Notes under the pieces: generated by a model | What the model saw: the letters and a program-made list of their open reading frames with translations, nothing else | What the model was told of the DNA's origin: nothing | The model's database searches: none | Shown here: positions 44,540-53,595 of the stretch, piece after piece | Layout: every line of letters starts with the position of its first letter | Position numbering within the stretch: the first letter of the stretch is position 1 | Assembly: GCA_903861195.1 (NCBI GenBank) | Contig: CAIOTJ010000042.1 | Coordinates: 1 to 64,000, forward strand | Origin: an uncultured Planctomycetaceae bacterium | Lineage (GTDB): Bacteria; Planctomycetota; Planctomycetia; Planctomycetales; Planctomycetaceae | DNA length: 64,000 nt | Direction: 5' to 3' | Made by a program: the position numbers and the translations under genes

Positions 44540-45147
44540 GCAGTCACCACGCGAGTGGGGAGGGGCGGAAGGGATGGGAAGGTGGACGGTTTGAACCGAA
44601 TGAAGCCGTTGATCAGACGCGGTTGTGTGGGCGAACGAGCCTGTGGGGCGATCATACGCTGGTACGGAGTGGCTGGCGACGGATCCATGACCACACGGGG
44701 ACTCCGTTTGGCGAACGGTGCCGAGGACGTTTTCCAAATCGCCCGGGGGTTCCTGCGGCTGGAAGGTGCCGACCTTTTCATGCATCTGCTGGTGGCTCAT
44801 TCTGAAAAAGCAAGATCAGACCGGAATCTGTTGCCAAACTCGGCACTCCGTTCGTGCGAGGTCCTGTTGACACAGTCGCAGAGTATCTCGTTCAAACGTT
44901 CTTGAACCGTCGGAACAGTTCCCGCCACGGTTTCACTGGGCAGTGGCAATTCGGCCGACAATCTGGCACCGAGGGTTGTTGCTTGGCGCAAGCCCCGGCC
45001 CATGAAAGAATTGCACCTTCGGTGACTCGACACCTCAGGTTCCGGAGACAGGCCTGACGGGACGGGGGTGCTGCTCGTGCTGTGACATGTCCTGCTCTCC
45101 CGCCGCCCTTTGACGCGGCGTTTTCTCTTCGGCCGGTCGTTCAGGTC
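44540..45147. promoter_or_regulatory. 608-bp divergent spacer
   Basis: The region between the alpha/beta hydrolase and the PP2C phosphatase contains open frames on both strands but no recognisable protein. Near its right end, CGCCGC (45101-45106) pairs with GCGGCG (45115-45120) and is followed by TTTTCTCTTC. This is a short terminator-like hairpin about 20 bases before the PP2C ATG. It may be a leader attenuator or may mark the end of an unseen transcript. Promoters for both genes must lie here. Confidence 0.4.
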
Positions 45148-46485
45148 ATGCACTGGGAGCAGAAGGTTGCCTTTGCGGCGTTGAGCGATATTGGCTTTCG
45201 CCGCCGCAACAACCAGGATTCGTACTGCATCCAGATCGCCCCCGATCCCGAATCGTGGGAGCGGGATGGGCATTTGTTTCTGGTGGCCGATGGCATGGGG
45301 GGACATGCCGTGGGTGAGCTGGCCAGCAAAATGGCCGCCGACACCGTCCCCCACGCCTACACCAAACTCTCGGATGAATCGGTCCAGGGGGCACTGCAGA
45401 AGGCGCTCGAGACGGGCAACGCCGCCATCTTCGAACGGGGTGAACTGAATCGCGAATTCACCCGCATGGGCACCACCTGCACGACTCTGGTCCTCGGTCC
45501 CCAGGGAGCCGTGGTGGGGCATGTGGGGGATAGCCGCTGCTACCGCATCCGCCGGGGACGCATCGATCAATTGACATTCGATCACAGCCTGCAATGGGAG
45601 CTGTTGCGGCAGGGGGTCATGTCTCCGGAAGAGATTCTGCGGACCGAACCCCGCAACGTGATCACCCGCTCGCTCGGCCCCAACCCCTCGGTCGAAGTGG
45701 ATGTTGAGGGGCCGCACACCGTCGAGTCGCACGACGTCTACCTGCTTTGCAGCGATGGACTGACCGGGCAGGTGCCCGATCCCGAGATCGGCGCGCTGGC
45801 CGCCAACCTGACTCCGGCCGAGGCGTGCCGGGCCCTGGTCAATCTCGCCAACCTGCGAGGTGGGCCCGACAATATCACCGTCGTGATCGCTCGCGTGGGG
45901 CCGGGAGGAGGTCCGGAGGAATCGCCGGTTTCAGAGACGGCGTCCCCCGTGTCGACACGGGCCTGGTTTCACCCGGGTGAACTGGCGGGGGCGATAGGCA
46001 TTGCCGGCGGGTTTTTGCTGGGGCTGCTGTTGCTCTCCACCGATTACGGAGTGGCGGGTCACCTGCTGATGGCCGCCGCGAATGTTTGCCTGGGTGTGTT
46101 GCTGCTGCTCTGGCTGCGGCGGCGCCGCCGCGAGCAGGAACTGGCCTCGCAGATTCCCTCGATGGTCAAGGGAGGACCGTACCGTTCCGCGACGTGTGGG
46201 CTCTCGAACCAGTTCCTCTCAGACCTGTCCACCCTCCAGGCCACTGTGCAGCGGACCGCCCAGGAAGATGGCTGGCTGGTCGACTGGGCCCACTATCAGG
46301 CGGTGCGCGAACAGGCCCTGGCCGACCTGGCGGCTCGCCGCCACCGCGATGCCCTGAGGAACCTCACCCGCGGACTGCAGTACCTCATGGAAGGGATTCA
46401 GCAACTTCGCAAGCAACGCGATCAGGCCCAGAAGTGGGGGACCAAATCGCACCCCCCTGGCGATGGTGCCGCCCCTTCGTCGTGA
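45148..46485 (+). CDS. PP2C-family Ser/Thr phosphatase with membrane segments
   Basis: A 445-aa protein from ATG 45148; GTG 45082 would add 22 residues upstream of the family start. The PP2C (PPM) domain covers about 5-255: RRNNQDS with Asp24, FLVADGMGGHAVGE with Asp48, VGHVGDSRCYRIR, LLCSDGLTGQVPD and LRGGPDNITVVIA, so all metal-binding aspartates are present. Two adjacent membrane helices (about 280-325) follow, ending in a basic RRRRRE run, then a helical cytoplasmic tail (about 340-430). It should remove phosphate from Ser/Thr residues placed by Hanks-type kinases. The C-terminal membrane hairpin and tail are unusual for this family. Confidence 0.93.
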   Translation: MHWEQKVAFAALSDIGFRRRNNQDSYCIQIAPDPESWERDGHLFLVADGMGGHAVGELASKMAADTVPHAYTKLSDESVQGALQKALETGNAAIFERGELNREFTRMGTTCTTLVLGPQGAVVGHVGDSRCYRIRRGRIDQLTFDHSLQWELLRQGVMSPEEILRTEPRNVITRSLGPNPSVEVDVEGPHTVESHDVYLLCSDGLTGQVPDPEIGALAANLTPAEACRALVNLANLRGGPDNITVVIARVGPGGGPEESPVSETASPVSTRAWFHPGELAGAIGIAGGFLLGLLLLSTDYGVAGHLLMAAANVCLGVLLLLWLRRRRREQELASQIPSMVKGGPYRSATCGLSNQFLSDLSTLQATVQRTAQEDGWLVDWAHYQAVREQALADLAARRHRDALRNLTRGLQYLMEGIQQLRKQRDQAQKWGTKSHPPGDGAAPSS

Positions 46486-46542
46486 CTCCTCGTACGGGCC
46501 ACAAATCGCCCGCTGATCCATTCACTCTTTTCCTCGTCGCGT

Positions 46543-47034
46543 ATGGCCTCACACTACAAGAAACATGGGATTGCGCTTGCCTACCCCGAGCGCTGGGAAC
46601 TCTCCGAACATCTCGAACCCGGCCAGGTGACCATCTCGCTCATCAGCCCGGGAACGTCGTTCCTCACCATCTGCCTCTTTCAGGACCGTCCCGATCCCGA
46701 GGAGGTCGCCGAGGCGGCCCTGCAGGCCTTTCGCGACGAGTACACCGAACTCGACATCTACCCCACCAGGGCCCAGGTGGGACGCCGCCCCGCCATTGCG
46801 TGGGACCTCGAATTCTTCTGCCTCGAACTGACCAACTCGGCCCGCATTCGCGCCTTTCGCGCTCCCCGGTTCACCTGCCTGCTGTTGTTCCAGGGGACCG
46901 ACCAGGAGTTTGAGAGGACCGAAGACACCTTCCTCAAGATCGCCCGCAGCATCCGCTGCCGGGGGACCGACGGCCAGTCAGTCGACACCGGCGAGGAAGA
47001 CTCTTCGGAAGACCTCGAAGACAGCGACGAATGA
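46543..47034 (+). CDS. Conserved hypothetical protein, PsbP/DUF1795-like fold possible
   Basis: A 163-aa cytoplasmic protein with no signal or membrane helix. The opening KKHGIALAYPERWELSE resembles the start of PsbP/DcrB/DUF1795-type domains (a strand-turn with YP..W), and the C-terminal RFTCLLLFQGTDQEFERTEDTFLKIARSIR fits the final strand-helix of that fold. The last 20 residues are acidic. It sits 57 bases after the PP2C gene and about 170 before the M3 peptidase, all on the plus strand. No function is assigned. Confidence 0.75.
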   Translation: MASHYKKHGIALAYPERWELSEHLEPGQVTISLISPGTSFLTICLFQDRPDPEEVAEAALQAFRDEYTELDIYPTRAQVGRRPAIAWDLEFFCLELTNSARIRAFRAPRFTCLLLFQGTDQEFERTEDTFLKIARSIRCRGTDGQSVDTGEEDSSEDLEDSDE

Positions 47035-47203
47035 CCGCTTTCCTGGCCGCTCTGCCCTATCGCGGCCCAGCCGGTTAACCCACCGTCGTCGCAGTGTTTG
47101 CAGCAGCCCCGAAATCGGTAACATCTGCGAGACTGGTCCATGGGGCGACCCCAGACTGGGTCTTCCCTGGCCGATCCCACTCTTTCCTCCCGCGTGTGTC
47201 TCC

Positions 47204-49012
47204 ATGAACTCCGCCCGACATTCCCAGGTCTGGGACCTCGACTCGATTCTCCCCCCTCCCGAGAGCCCCGAGTTCGGCAAGATCGTTGACGACTACCGCG
47301 CCCGGCTGACCCGGCTGGCCGAGGAAACCGATCGCCTGGGGCCCATCGGCGCCGATCCGGCCGCCAACGCTGCCTGGACCCGGTTGCTGCCCGAGTACGA
47401 GGGGGTCGAGTCGCTGGCCGGCGATCTCGGCTCGTTCATCGGCTGCCATTCCGCAGCCGATGCCGGGAATCGGGCGTTTCGACAGGTTGAAGCGAAACTC
47501 TCGGCCCTCGACCCCCTGCGGGAACGAATCGCCACCAGCCTCGAGTTCGCCCTGCAGTCGGCGGCCCCCGCTCAGCTCGAGGCCTGGATCGCCTCGAACC
47601 CCTGGCTGCAGGCCAACCGGTTTTTCATTGAGCAGCGCCGCAAGAACGCCTCGCTCCGGCTGCCCAAGCCCGAGGAGACCCTGGCGGCCGACCTCGCCGT
47701 CGATGGTCTTCATGCCTGGGGCCGGCTGTTCGACAGGCTCTCGGGAGACCTGCGAATCACTGTCATGGAGAAGGGGCAGTTGGTCGAAAAATCCCCCAGC
47801 CAGGTGCGGTTCGACTCCCCCGAACGCTCCATTCGCGAAAACAACTTCTTCGCCGCCGACAAGGCCTGGAAGACCATTGCCGACAGTTGTGCCGACTCGC
47901 TCAATCACCTCGCCGGGACCCGGTTGACCCTCTACCGCCGGCTGGGATTGAAAGACCATCTGGATGTCCCCCTGCATCGCAACCGGTTGCGGCGGGAGAC
48001 GTTGGAGACGATGTGGCGGGTGGTCTCCGAGCGGCGGAAATGCCTGTTGCCCTATCTCTCGGGCAAGGCGAAGCTGCTGGGGCTCGACCGGCTCTGCTGG
48101 TACGACACGCAGGCCCCGCTCCCCCAGGCGCAGGAGGGGGGCGAGAGCCCGCGGATCTCGTACGACGACGGGCTGGAAGGGGTGATTCGCGCCTTCCGCG
48201 CGTTCAGTCCCGAGCTGGGAGACTTCGCCCAGCTGTGCGACGACAAACGGTGGATCGAGGCCGAGAATCGCGCCGGGAAACGGCAGGGGGCGTTCTGCAC
48301 TGGCTTGCCGACGAAGCGCGAGTCGCGGGTCTTCATGACCTTCACCAACAGCTTCGACAATGTCTCGACCCTGGCGCACGAGTTGGGGCATGCCTACCAC
48401 TCTTGGGTGCTGCGGGAACAGCCGCTGTTCCTGCAGGATTACCCGATGAACCTGGCCGAGACCGCTTCGACATTCGCCGAAGCGGTGCTGGCCGAAGACC
48501 GCCTGCAGCACTCCCGTTCGAAGGGGGAAAAACTGGGCATTCTCGACCACATGTGCAGCGATGCGGTCGCGTACCTCATGAACATCCACGCCCGGTTTGT
48601 GTTCGAAGACCGCTTCCACCAGGAACGGCGCGAGGGAGAGGTCTCGACCGCCCGGCTGTCGGAACTGATGCTGGCCGCCCAGAAAGAAACCTATCTCGAC
48701 GCGCTCGATCCCGCCGGTTGGTACCCCGATTTCTGGGTGTCGAAGCTGCACTTCTACATCTCGGGATTGCCCTTCTACAACTTCCCGTACACCTTCGGCT
48801 TCCTGCTGTCGACCGGGCTGTTCGCGCTGGCTCCCGAACTGGGGGCCTCGTTCCCGCAGCGGTACCGCGACCTGTTGATCGCCACCGGCTGCCAGGAGAC
48901 CGAAGCCGCCGTGAAGTCGACGTTTGGGTACGACCTCGCGGCTCCCGACTTCTGGAATCGCAGTCTCGATGTGGTCGAGCGGCGGGTATCGCAGTTCCTC
49001 GAACTGGTGTAG
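47204..49012 (+). CDS. M3-family oligoendopeptidase (PepF-like)
   Basis: A 602-aa zinc peptidase from ATG 47204; the frame is open further upstream but overlaps the preceding gene and is not family-like. The catalytic site is HELGH (392-396) in VSTLAHELGHAYHSW, with the third ligand glutamate in NLAETASTFAEAVL about 25 residues on. The conserved YISGLPFYNFPYTFGFLLSTGLFA segment near the C-terminus is diagnostic for the M3B oligoendopeptidase group. No signal peptide is present, so it probably degrades oligopeptides in the cytoplasm. It is followed at 60 bases by metX. Confidence 0.94.
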   Translation: MNSARHSQVWDLDSILPPPESPEFGKIVDDYRARLTRLAEETDRLGPIGADPAANAAWTRLLPEYEGVESLAGDLGSFIGCHSAADAGNRAFRQVEAKLSALDPLRERIATSLEFALQSAAPAQLEAWIASNPWLQANRFFIEQRRKNASLRLPKPEETLAADLAVDGLHAWGRLFDRLSGDLRITVMEKGQLVEKSPSQVRFDSPERSIRENNFFAADKAWKTIADSCADSLNHLAGTRLTLYRRLGLKDHLDVPLHRNRLRRETLETMWRVVSERRKCLLPYLSGKAKLLGLDRLCWYDTQAPLPQAQEGGESPRISYDDGLEGVIRAFRAFSPELGDFAQLCDDKRWIEAENRAGKRQGAFCTGLPTKRESRVFMTFTNSFDNVSTLAHELGHAYHSWVLREQPLFLQDYPMNLAETASTFAEAVLAEDRLQHSRSKGEKLGILDHMCSDAVAYLMNIHARFVFEDRFHQERREGEVSTARLSELMLAAQKETYLDALDPAGWYPDFWVSKLHFYISGLPFYNFPYTFGFLLSTGLFALAPELGASFPQRYRDLLIATGCQETEAAVKSTFGYDLAAPDFWNRSLDVVERRVSQFLELV

Positions 49013-49072
49013 ACTTTCCCTCACGGTCTCCACCTGTCGCGCCCGGTTCCCTTCAGGCTTTGCGATTTCATT

Positions 49073-50305
49073 GTGACCTCACCCGATTCGCCACCAGCTT
49101 CCTCAGGCTCGGCCGCCGAGGAAGAATTGGTGGACAACTCCCGCGATGGAGCCTCCTCGGTCGGCATCGTCCAGACCGAGCACACGTATCTGTGCGCGGC
49201 TCCCCACCAGCTCGTCCTGGCGAATGGGGCCACCCTTGGTCCGGTGCGGGTGGCCTACGAGACCTACGGAGAACTGTCTCCCCAGCGGGACAACGCGATT
49301 TTTGTCTGCCACGCCCTCACGGGAGATGCCCACGTCGCGGGCCGCCGCCGGGCTGACGATCGCAAGGCCGGGTGGTGGGACGAACTCGTCGGCCCGGGCA
49401 AGGGGCTCGACACCAATCGCTACTTCGTGATCTGCGCGAATGTGCTGGGGGGCTGTCAGGGAACCACCGGTCCGGGGGCCATCGACCCCCAGACCGGTCG
49501 CCCGTATGGATTGCGGTTTCCGTTCCTCACCGTGGGCGACATGGTGCAGGTGCACTCGCAATTGGTGCGGCACCTGGGAATTGACCGGCTGTTGGCGGTG
49601 GTCGGCGGCAGCCTGGGGGGCATGCAGGTACTCGATTGGGCGGCCCGCTTTCCGCGGCAGTTGCGGGCGGCGGTCTGTCTCGCCTCGGCCGCGCGGCTCT
49701 CGGCCCAGGGAATCGCCTTCAATTGCGTCGGGCGGCGGGCCATCGTCACCGATCCCAATTTCTGCAACGGCGATTACTACGACCAGCCCAGCGGGCCCAA
49801 TCTTGGGCTGGCTTTGGCGCGCATGGTGGCCCACATCACCTATCTCTCCGAAAACTCGATCGAGGCGAAGTTCGGACGCCGGCTGCAGAACGCCCAGCAG
49901 CTGGCCTACGAACTCATGCACGAGACCGAGTTCCAGGTCGAAAGCTACCTGCATTACCAGGGAAGCCGGTTTGTTGAGCGGTTCGATGCGAACAGCTATC
50001 TCTACCTCACCCGGGCCATGGACTATTTCGATCTGACCGGTGCCCATGGCAGCCTCGAACGGGCCCTCTCCCAGACCGACGCCCGGTTCCTGATCACCTC
50101 GTACACCACCGACTGGCTCTTTACCACCTCGCAGAGCGTGGAACTGGTGAACGCCCTCGTGGCGGCCCGCCGCCATGTCTCGTTTGTCGAGTTGACCAGC
50201 CCCTACGGCCACGACTCGTTTCTGCTGGAGGTCGATCCGCTGGCCGAATTGTTGGCACCGTTCCTGGAACAGACGCTCTTGGCCGCCCGGCAATCGGCCT
50301 CTTAA
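49073..50305 (+). CDS. metX: Homoserine O-acyltransferase MetX
   Basis: A 410-aa alpha/beta-hydrolase-fold enzyme that acylates homoserine (usually with acetyl-CoA) in methionine synthesis. It starts at GTG 49073. Ser180 lies in VVGGSLGGMQVLDWA, Asp347 in TSYTTDWLF and His380 in SPYGHDSFL. Also visible are the substrate-loop motifs NAIFVCHALTGDAHVAG and GGCQGTTGP. The first 30 residues are a Ser/Glu-rich extension beyond the core. metW follows, the standard bacterial pair. Acetyl versus succinyl donor cannot be decided by eye. Confidence 0.95.
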   Translation: MTSPDSPPASSGSAAEEELVDNSRDGASSVGIVQTEHTYLCAAPHQLVLANGATLGPVRVAYETYGELSPQRDNAIFVCHALTGDAHVAGRRRADDRKAGWWDELVGPGKGLDTNRYFVICANVLGGCQGTTGPGAIDPQTGRPYGLRFPFLTVGDMVQVHSQLVRHLGIDRLLAVVGGSLGGMQVLDWAARFPRQLRAAVCLASAARLSAQGIAFNCVGRRAIVTDPNFCNGDYYDQPSGPNLGLALARMVAHITYLSENSIEAKFGRRLQNAQQLAYELMHETEFQVESYLHYQGSRFVERFDANSYLYLTRAMDYFDLTGAHGSLERALSQTDARFLITSYTTDWLFTTSQSVELVNALVAARRHVSFVELTSPYGHDSFLLEVDPLAELLAPFLEQTLLAARQSAS

Positions 50306-50373
50306 GTCGGCTCCCCGAAAGACGGTGGTCCAAGCCCCGTCCGTCCCCATTCCCCTGGTTCTTCCCCGCCGTC

Positions 50374-51036
50374 ATGTCTCAGCGCCCGGCCGAACGTCAC
50401 GATCGTCGGTACTGTCTGCCCGATCCCCTCGCGCAGTTGACCGATGCCACCATCGTGGCCCAGATTCCCGCCGGGAGCCGCGTGCTCGATCTGGGGTGCG
50501 GCAATGGCCGGTTGCTGGCCAAACTGCGCGACACCCATGGCGCCTCGATCCAGGGAATTGAACTCGACCGTCAGGCCATGCTCCACGCCATGTCGCTGGG
50601 TGTCCCCGTGCTGTGTGCCGACCTCGACCGCGGATTGCAGGGCTTTCCCAATCAGTCGTTCGACTTTGCGGTCCTCAGCCAGACGCTCCAGCAGGTGCGG
50701 CATCCCAAGTTGCTCGTCACCGAGATGCTGCGCGTGGCCCGGCAGTCGCTGGTGGTGGTCCCCAATTTCGGACACTGGCGGGTACGACTCGACCTGTTGC
50801 TCAATGGGCGGGCCCCCCGCACCGGAACCCTGCCGTACCAGTGGTACGAAACTCCCAACCTGCACTTCATGTCGATGACCGACTTCCGCGACCTCGTCGA
50901 GGTGGTCGGCGGGCGGATCGTCCGCGAGATTCCCCTCATCGCCGGGCGGGCCATGGAGCATGCCTGGGGAGCCAATCTGCGGGCCGACTCGGCACTCTAC
51001 GTGCTCGAGGCGGGAGCCAACTCACCGACTCCCTGA
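50374..51036 (+). CDS. metW: Methionine biosynthesis protein MetW
   Basis: A 220-aa protein with a class I SAM-methyltransferase fold. The cofactor loop is VLDLGCGNGRLLAKL, followed by VQGIELD-like IQGIELDRQAM and the MetW signatures FDFAVLSQTLQQVRHPKLLVTEMLRV, VVVPNFGHWRVRLDLLLNGRAP and YQWYETPNLHFMSMTDFRDL. MetW works with MetX and is thought to stimulate homoserine acylation. It lies 68 bases downstream of metX on the same strand, supporting an operon. Confidence 0.95.
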   Translation: MSQRPAERHDRRYCLPDPLAQLTDATIVAQIPAGSRVLDLGCGNGRLLAKLRDTHGASIQGIELDRQAMLHAMSLGVPVLCADLDRGLQGFPNQSFDFAVLSQTLQQVRHPKLLVTEMLRVARQSLVVVPNFGHWRVRLDLLLNGRAPRTGTLPYQWYETPNLHFMSMTDFRDLVEVVGGRIVREIPLIAGRAMEHAWGANLRADSALYVLEAGANSPTP

Positions 51037-51089
51037 ACGGTCCGGTGTCGATCGGGCCACCGCCTGCCGAGCGTCGGTCACAGCGTGCC

Positions 51090-51983
51090 TCAGGCGCTCA
51101 CCCGCGGACGCGGTGCTTCGTAACCCCGCGTCTCCTGGTTTTGACGCAACTGCTCGACCGTGTCGGTCACATCGGCCAACTGCCGCACCAGACGTTGTTG
51201 CACCAGCAGCAGATCGGCCAGCGACTGAGCATATTGCCCCTCCCGCTGACCGGCCGCTTCCAGCGTAAGCCGTAGCTCCTGCGAAAGCGCCGCCATCTGT
51301 TCTCCCAGCGCCTTCACTTCCCTGGGATCCTGCACCGCCTGGGGCGTCTCACCTACGGGAACGCGAGGCAGTGCATGCGGACGAGGAAGGCCCGCTTCCG
51401 ATCGGTCGATCCGCCGACCCGGCAGCGGTTTGTGCGAACCGGGTTGGGTGGCCAGCCGTCGCACTTCCTGCAGCAGGGCCGCCGCCCCGGCATGCCGGGA
51501 AAGGTCGTGCCGGGCCAGTTGGTCCTGCTCGAACTCGATGTAGTCGACCAGTTCCGCTGTCGTCATCTGCTCCAGCGCGGGACGATCGGCGGAGGCTTCG
51601 GAGGGAGTGAATTGGGCCTCGGACACCATCCGGGCGGTCAACTCGATGGTTCCAATCTCAATCCGGTCGCCATCCCGCAGCCACGTGTGCTGAACAATCT
51701 CGCCATTGACCTTCAGGGGCGGATCCCCAACCAGCGTCTCCAGTTCATAGCCCTGGTCGGAATGCACAATCAAGGTGTGGACGGCGGGAATGTCGGCCCC
51801 ACCCAGCCGCAGATCACAGGTGATGGCCGAGCCAATCAGAAATCGGGGGCCGTTCACCGGCCGCCGCGGGAAACGGGTTCGTCCGCGGGCGATCTCAAGC
51901 ACCAGCCCCGCCTGGGGCAAGGCCGAAGTCGGCTCGTCGGAGTTCACGGACGAGAGATTTTCGGGGGTCTCGTTCAGAGGCAT
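51090..51983 (-). CDS. FHA-domain protein with C-terminal coiled coil
   Basis: A 297-aa cytoplasmic protein. ATG 51983 is preferred because the upstream 87 residues of the frame are not protein-like. The FHA domain spans about 45-115 (PRFLIGSAITCDLRLGGADIPAVHTLIVHSDQGYELETL...VNGEIVQHTWLRDGDRIEIGTIEL). The canonical Gly-Arg is Gly51-Ser52 here and the Ser-x-x-His element is AVHT, so phosphothreonine binding may be lost or altered. A linker follows, then a helical coiled coil (about 215-285, EVKALGEQMAALSQELRLTLEAAGQ...). It is convergent with metW. It could be a scaffold; the partner is unknown. Confidence 0.85.
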   Translation of the reverse strand: MPLNETPENLSSVNSDEPTSALPQAGLVLEIARGRTRFPRRPVNGPRFLIGSAITCDLRLGGADIPAVHTLIVHSDQGYELETLVGDPPLKVNGEIVQHTWLRDGDRIEIGTIELTARMVSEAQFTPSEASADRPALEQMTTAELVDYIEFEQDQLARHDLSRHAGAAALLQEVRRLATQPGSHKPLPGRRIDRSEAGLPRPHALPRVPVGETPQAVQDPREVKALGEQMAALSQELRLTLEAAGQREGQYAQSLADLLLVQQRLVRQLADVTDTVEQLRQNQETRGYEAPRPRVSA

Positions 51984-52268
51984 GCAGTTCCCCAGTCGCC
52001 CGGGACCGGGCGGGAAGTTGGCGGCGGGGAGAGTTCCCCGGCTCGCAGCGCAAATTGGGTTGTCTGTTGATTTCGTCCGCAAATTTCTCACGGCATGAGG
52101 CAAACGACTCCCAACCACCAACGACAATCTGTCTGGTGGGTCAGCACGCACGACATGCCTTGGAACCAGACCTTTCCCAAGTCGAAGAGTCTGCCGGCCA
52201 GGCAATCTGTAACGTCGGTCAAAACGTCGGGAAGCCCCCGACACACAGCCCCCGGAAGCACCCGCTCT

Positions 52269-53285
52269 TCATTCCTCCCATAGTCCGACCTGCAGTCGGC
52301 CCGGCAGAATCTCGATCTCCAGTTCGGTCACTCCCTGGGAGCAAACACAGACCAGTTCACCGTCGGCATGGGCCACCAGCGGCGCGGGAGCCGACACCCT
52401 CACCCGCTGGCAGAGGCTGCGAGTCAGACCGGGATAGGCCAACGGCAGACCGCGGAGCGCGATGCGGGGCAAGAGCCGCAGTGCCTCCCAGCGCGAAGTG
52501 AGGCCGGCATGCACCACGTCGAACCACCCATCACCGAGTCGCGCCTGGGGGGCCAGCAGAAAATTCCCCTCCCGTTGCGAGAGCAGCACGCTCAGCATCA
52601 TGGTCGGGCCCACCAGCGGCACCCCGCCGTTGAGCTGCACCGCCATCTCGGGAGCCCGGTCCAGCTTCCACAACGCGCGGGCCGTGGCGAGCCCGTACAG
52701 CAGCACCCCCTGCAGGTGGTGAATGCGGCGGGATTCTTCCGTCACCATGCCATTCAGCCCTATCCCCACACCAGCCAGAAAGAACCGACTGTGTCCCGAG
52801 GTCGTTGTGATCTGCCCCACGTCGACCGGCCGCAGTTCACTGGGCGAACGACCGGCCCCCCGCGCCTCGGTCCGCAGGCTGTGGGCGTAGTCATTGGCCG
52901 ACCCGACCGGGACCACAATGAGTGCCGGGGCATGGCCTACGGGGAGAGTCCCCTCAAAGCGCCTCTCGCCGGTTCGTTCCCGATTCGGTGCCTTGAGGTT
53001 TCCCGGGTTCAGCGCGGCAGAGGGAAGATCGGCCCGTTCCTCCCCAGCCGTCAGCAGACCATTGGCAACTTCATGGACAGTCCCGTCGCCGCCGCAGGCG
53101 TAAACGCGCGAGACCCCGGCCAGAGCCGCCTCGCGGGCCAGTCGCTCGGCATCCCCCGGGCCGGTCGTCTCCCAGAACTCCGCCTCCGATCCCAGGCGGT
53201 CGCGCAGCCGGGCCAGCCGCATTCTCCCCCGGCGTTTGCCCGAGTGCGGATTCCAGATCACCACCTCCCGCCCGCGCTCGTCCAC
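52269..53285 (-). CDS. Diacylglycerol/sphingosine kinase-like lipid kinase
   Basis: A 338-aa protein of the YegS/DgkB family, which phosphorylates lipid hydroxyls. It starts at GTG 53285. The nucleotide-binding GGDGT (65-69) follows NPHSG; the second motif VVPVGSANDYAHSL (125-137) is the GTaNDfA element. Between them lie about 40 extra residues (81-120, Glu/Arg/Pro-rich) absent from typical members. The C-terminal beta domain ends in VAHADGELVCV, the usual xxDGE motif. It is divergent from the large protease gene. The lipid substrate is unknown. Confidence 0.88.
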   Translation of the reverse strand: MDERGREVVIWNPHSGKRRGRMRLARLRDRLGSEAEFWETTGPGDAERLAREAALAGVSRVYACGGDGTVHEVANGLLTAGEERADLPSAALNPGNLKAPNRERTGERRFEGTLPVGHAPALIVVPVGSANDYAHSLRTEARGAGRSPSELRPVDVGQITTTSGHSRFFLAGVGIGLNGMVTEESRRIHHLQGVLLYGLATARALWKLDRAPEMAVQLNGGVPLVGPTMMLSVLLSQREGNFLLAPQARLGDGWFDVVHAGLTSRWEALRLLPRIALRGLPLAYPGLTRSLCQRVRVSAPAPLVAHADGELVCVCSQGVTELEIEILPGRLQVGLWEE

Positions 53286-53595
53286 CCGTCACCGCCTCTG
53301 CCTGAAACCGCCGCTGGACACGATCGCCGGTCGAAACATCCCGGGCGACATCGCCAAGTCTATCCCACCGGGAATCCGCAGAACCACCCGAGTCGCAGCC
53401 TCGCCCAGGGGGGAAGGTGACAGTGCCGTTCCCCGAAGGCTGGCCGTGGGGTCGCAAGCTGTTACCATCTCGGAAGCGTGTATGGGGGATGGCCTGAGGG
53501 GTGGGGCGTTTCGGGACTTCCACAGCACGGTTCTGGGTCTGGGCGGTTCCGCCCGGTGGGCCTGCCGGTTGGTTCGACAGGGGCGATCGCCCCGG
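53286..53595. promoter_or_regulatory. Divergent spacer before the fusion protease
   Basis: About 310 bases between the lipid-kinase GTG and the preferred protease ATG. The protease frame is open across it, with an alternative ATG at 53482, but the translated stretch is not protein-like. Promoters for both genes are expected; none is clear. Confidence 0.35.

Noticed and set aside
44540-44800. 88-residue N-terminal extension of the alpha/beta hydrolase from ATG 44800
   Set aside because: The extension is Ser/His/Pro-rich and unlike the family; TTG 44539 gives a normal-length protein, although the start remains uncertain.
44797-45732. Minus-strand 311-codon frame across the spacer and PP2C gene
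   Set aside because: Overlaps the convincingly coding PP2C domain and shows no protein-family pattern.
47075-49033. A 652-codon minus-strand frame opposite the M3 peptidase
   Set aside because: Shadow of the peptidase gene, with no recognisable domain and no sensible start context.
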